A DNA stretch of 64,000 nucleotides from Tenodera sinensis (lineage: Eukaryota > Arthropoda > Insecta > Mantodea > Mantidae), in NCBI GenBank assembly GCA_030765045.1, contig CM060974.1, positions 51,694,339 through 51,758,338 on the forward strand, written 5' to 3'. Both the position numbers and the translations under genes were made by a program. The notes beneath the pieces are model-generated. The model had not been told where the DNA came from and made no database searches. It saw only the letters and a list, made by a program, of their open reading frames with translations. Positions 51,001 to 54,000 of the stretch are shown piece after piece; positions within the stretch are counted from its first letter, which is position 1, and each line of letters begins with the position of its first letter.

Positions 51001-54000
51001 TAGACACTTCGGTCTGAGAGTTTAAATGTTTTAATACTCGATTTCTCGGAGCCTCGCTGAGAAAAGCATGTGTCTTCCTCGGAACCATAGATCTAAGAAG
51101 AACAGAAATTGATTTGTTGCTATGACAATAGCATTCAGATATGACACTTTCTCCTGATGTCGTCTGATGAAGTCATATTCCACGTATTACAATTAATCTC
51201 GGACATGCCAAGAAAACAATGCCTATTTATATTTTTCATATTTTTAATGTGATATTTATACAAATAATCATTGATTATGCAAACACAATTGAGATATATA
51301 AGTTAACGATAATCATTATATCAACAAATTGACTATATTCCAGACAACAAAAGAATAATGCTGGATAAACAGTCAAGTTCATGTTTGTTTTAAATATTTC
51401 TGGGGACATCTATAATAACTGTCCCAGGAACAATGAAAATGCAAAGAAACCTTTCCATTCCGAGAGGACTGGCTGGCCCATTAGCTCATTCACTAGAGCA
51501 TCTGCTTGCTGTACGAGAGGTTCTGGGTTTCATTCCTGGTTGGAACTTTTTCTCTATCCAGGGTTATTCCCTGACCTCCCCAGAGTGTGAGTGTGAGTGA
51601 GGAATGAGATTGTGAATGTGTGTGTGAGTGTATGCGCATGTGTGTCAAACACTTTGGGTGTACTGTGGTGAAACTATGAAATCTCTGTTGCTCTAACACC
51701 AACAGTAAGTTTGTTGGCGTAAGTAAATAATAATTACCATCTGAAGGTTATTTAATCCTGAGATATAAAGTACTTACAATAGTAAGTCACCATTGGGGTA
51801 ATTGTCTCTGATGTGAGACTGCCTTTGTGGTTTACCGGGAGAAATACGAACTGGTTTGAGAATTCAATGTCATTCTGGCAGTTTGTCACAGTAGCTTAAT
51901 AAAGTGGAGGGTCTGTGGTTCAAATCCCAGCTGTGGCATTGAATTTTTAAGTTCCAATTCTACCTCTCAAACATTACCCACACACAGCTTGTGTGTTTAA
52001 AATCAACAGTAAGATTATAGGCATAAATAAATAATTTGTATTGATGTTTATAAGTCAAACAGTAAATAACAGTACAAACATCACAAAAATGACAAGCAAG
52101 TCACAGGCAGAAAATCTTAGATTTTTTAAAAGAATTTTATGAAACAAATATTTGTCTATAATTGTAACAATAATTTTTAAATATTCAATGAAGCTTCATA
52201 GCAAACGTAATTTTGAAATTACAATTACAAATCAGTATTGATTTAGGTTTATTTAGATAACTTGATATGGCAACATTTCCGTCTGTCCCTTCATTTACTG
52301 TGCTCATTAGTGTTATGTTTGGCTCAGCATACACATGTCTGTGAGCAATTTATTTGTAAACTGAAGATGATAAAATCTAAAAGCAGATTGCAATTGACAG
52401 ATGAAAACCTATGTGCTTTGTTGTAGGTCAGTACTTGTGAATTAACATTAAATGTATGGAAACTGTAACGTCCCTAATAAAGTAAAGAATAAATTAATGA
52501 AAAATACATGTACAAACCCTTTGAGTGTGTATAAATGTATTAAACATTTGTTAGAGAAGTTGCTTTACCACGCTGCTGCAGCTTGGAACCATTTTTCATG
52601 TTCACGGTGTCAGGGTTGCATTTCCTGATGTCACCATTCGTCATGCAATCACCATGACCGTTTTGCCAACTCCTGGATTAAGATGTTCCTCTGGAGTTGT
52701 TAAAGGCATTTTGAAAAACTATTTGGACGTGAAAAGCATTGCCACAAACTTTGTGGCTGGGAACAAAGCCCTCTCTGCCCACCGAGTTTTGGATAAAATA
52801 AGGTGAATACTGTACCTATTCTCCAAACTTGACTCCAGGGACATATTTGTTTTCGTGTGATTTAAAACGTTCCAAGGATACCATTTTGAGGACATTGTTG
52901 TTATCTATCACAAGTCACAGAAGGCTCTGAATGTGACTTCTACAGCGACAAAAGCACTGGGACAAGCATATTATCTCCCAAAGAGAGAGCCACAGTGCAC
53001 AATAGACAGATGAAAGTGTGGTGTTGGGTTTATTATCTTATGCCTGAAACTTTTTGATCACATCTCGTATTGCTGTCTGGTTGAGTGTTGCCAACTACTG
53101 GATGGTAGCTTGTAGTTGTACGGGTGGGCCAAAAGTCCTGATCGGGCAATGTTTATATTGAAATAACTCACTTTCTGAAACCTAAAACTAATTCAAAGCT
53201 ATTAATGGGTTGAGAGGGATATTTTTCCACTTCATATGCCTTTTGTTGCATTAGTTTGTCAATTTTCCGATAGATAAGGGCATTGTTATGCTATAGCAGC
53301 AAGCCAGATTTTTCACAGATTATTAGTAGATATCAATGTGAAACGCTGTTTGTGTTATAAGCAATGGCTGATACAAGCAAGTATACCATTGAGGAACATC
53401 TCATGTTAGTGTATGGGTTCATGAGAAAGAACGAACTGGCGAAACGTACAAAGAAATCAGTGAAAACTTCTTTCTTTGTTTCAATAAAGCAGCTCCCAGT
53501 GAAGTCAATCTCTGAAAACTGGAAAAGAACACTTTCTCAACAGGCTCTGTATTGGATGCAAAACGCAGCGGAACACCCAAAAAATATTGCAGTGATGTTA
53601 GTTATCTTCTGTCCGAATCATTGGAATGTTCGCCAAAGAAAATGATCAGCAGAAATGCAGATCCCAAGAACGTCGTTGCACCACTGGATGGAAAATGAGG
53701 GTTATCATCCATAGAGGCCCACCATTATAAGTGAATTAAGTGCCAGGGATATGGAAACACGAAGTGATGTTAATTTCTGCTTTTCCCACCTTAGCAGTTC
53801 ATCTGGATGACTGATGAATGCGCCATGTATCTCAGCTCTCGTTTGTGTAATGTTTATGTGTAGGCCAAATATAACCCTCACTTCTTTGAAGAAATTCAAC
53901 ATCCCCCTCAAGTCATGTTGTGGGGCAGTGTTACCAGTGAAATTATTGTCGGGCCATATTTCTTTGAAACCTCTGTGACTGGAGAAAGGTAGCTCGAAAT

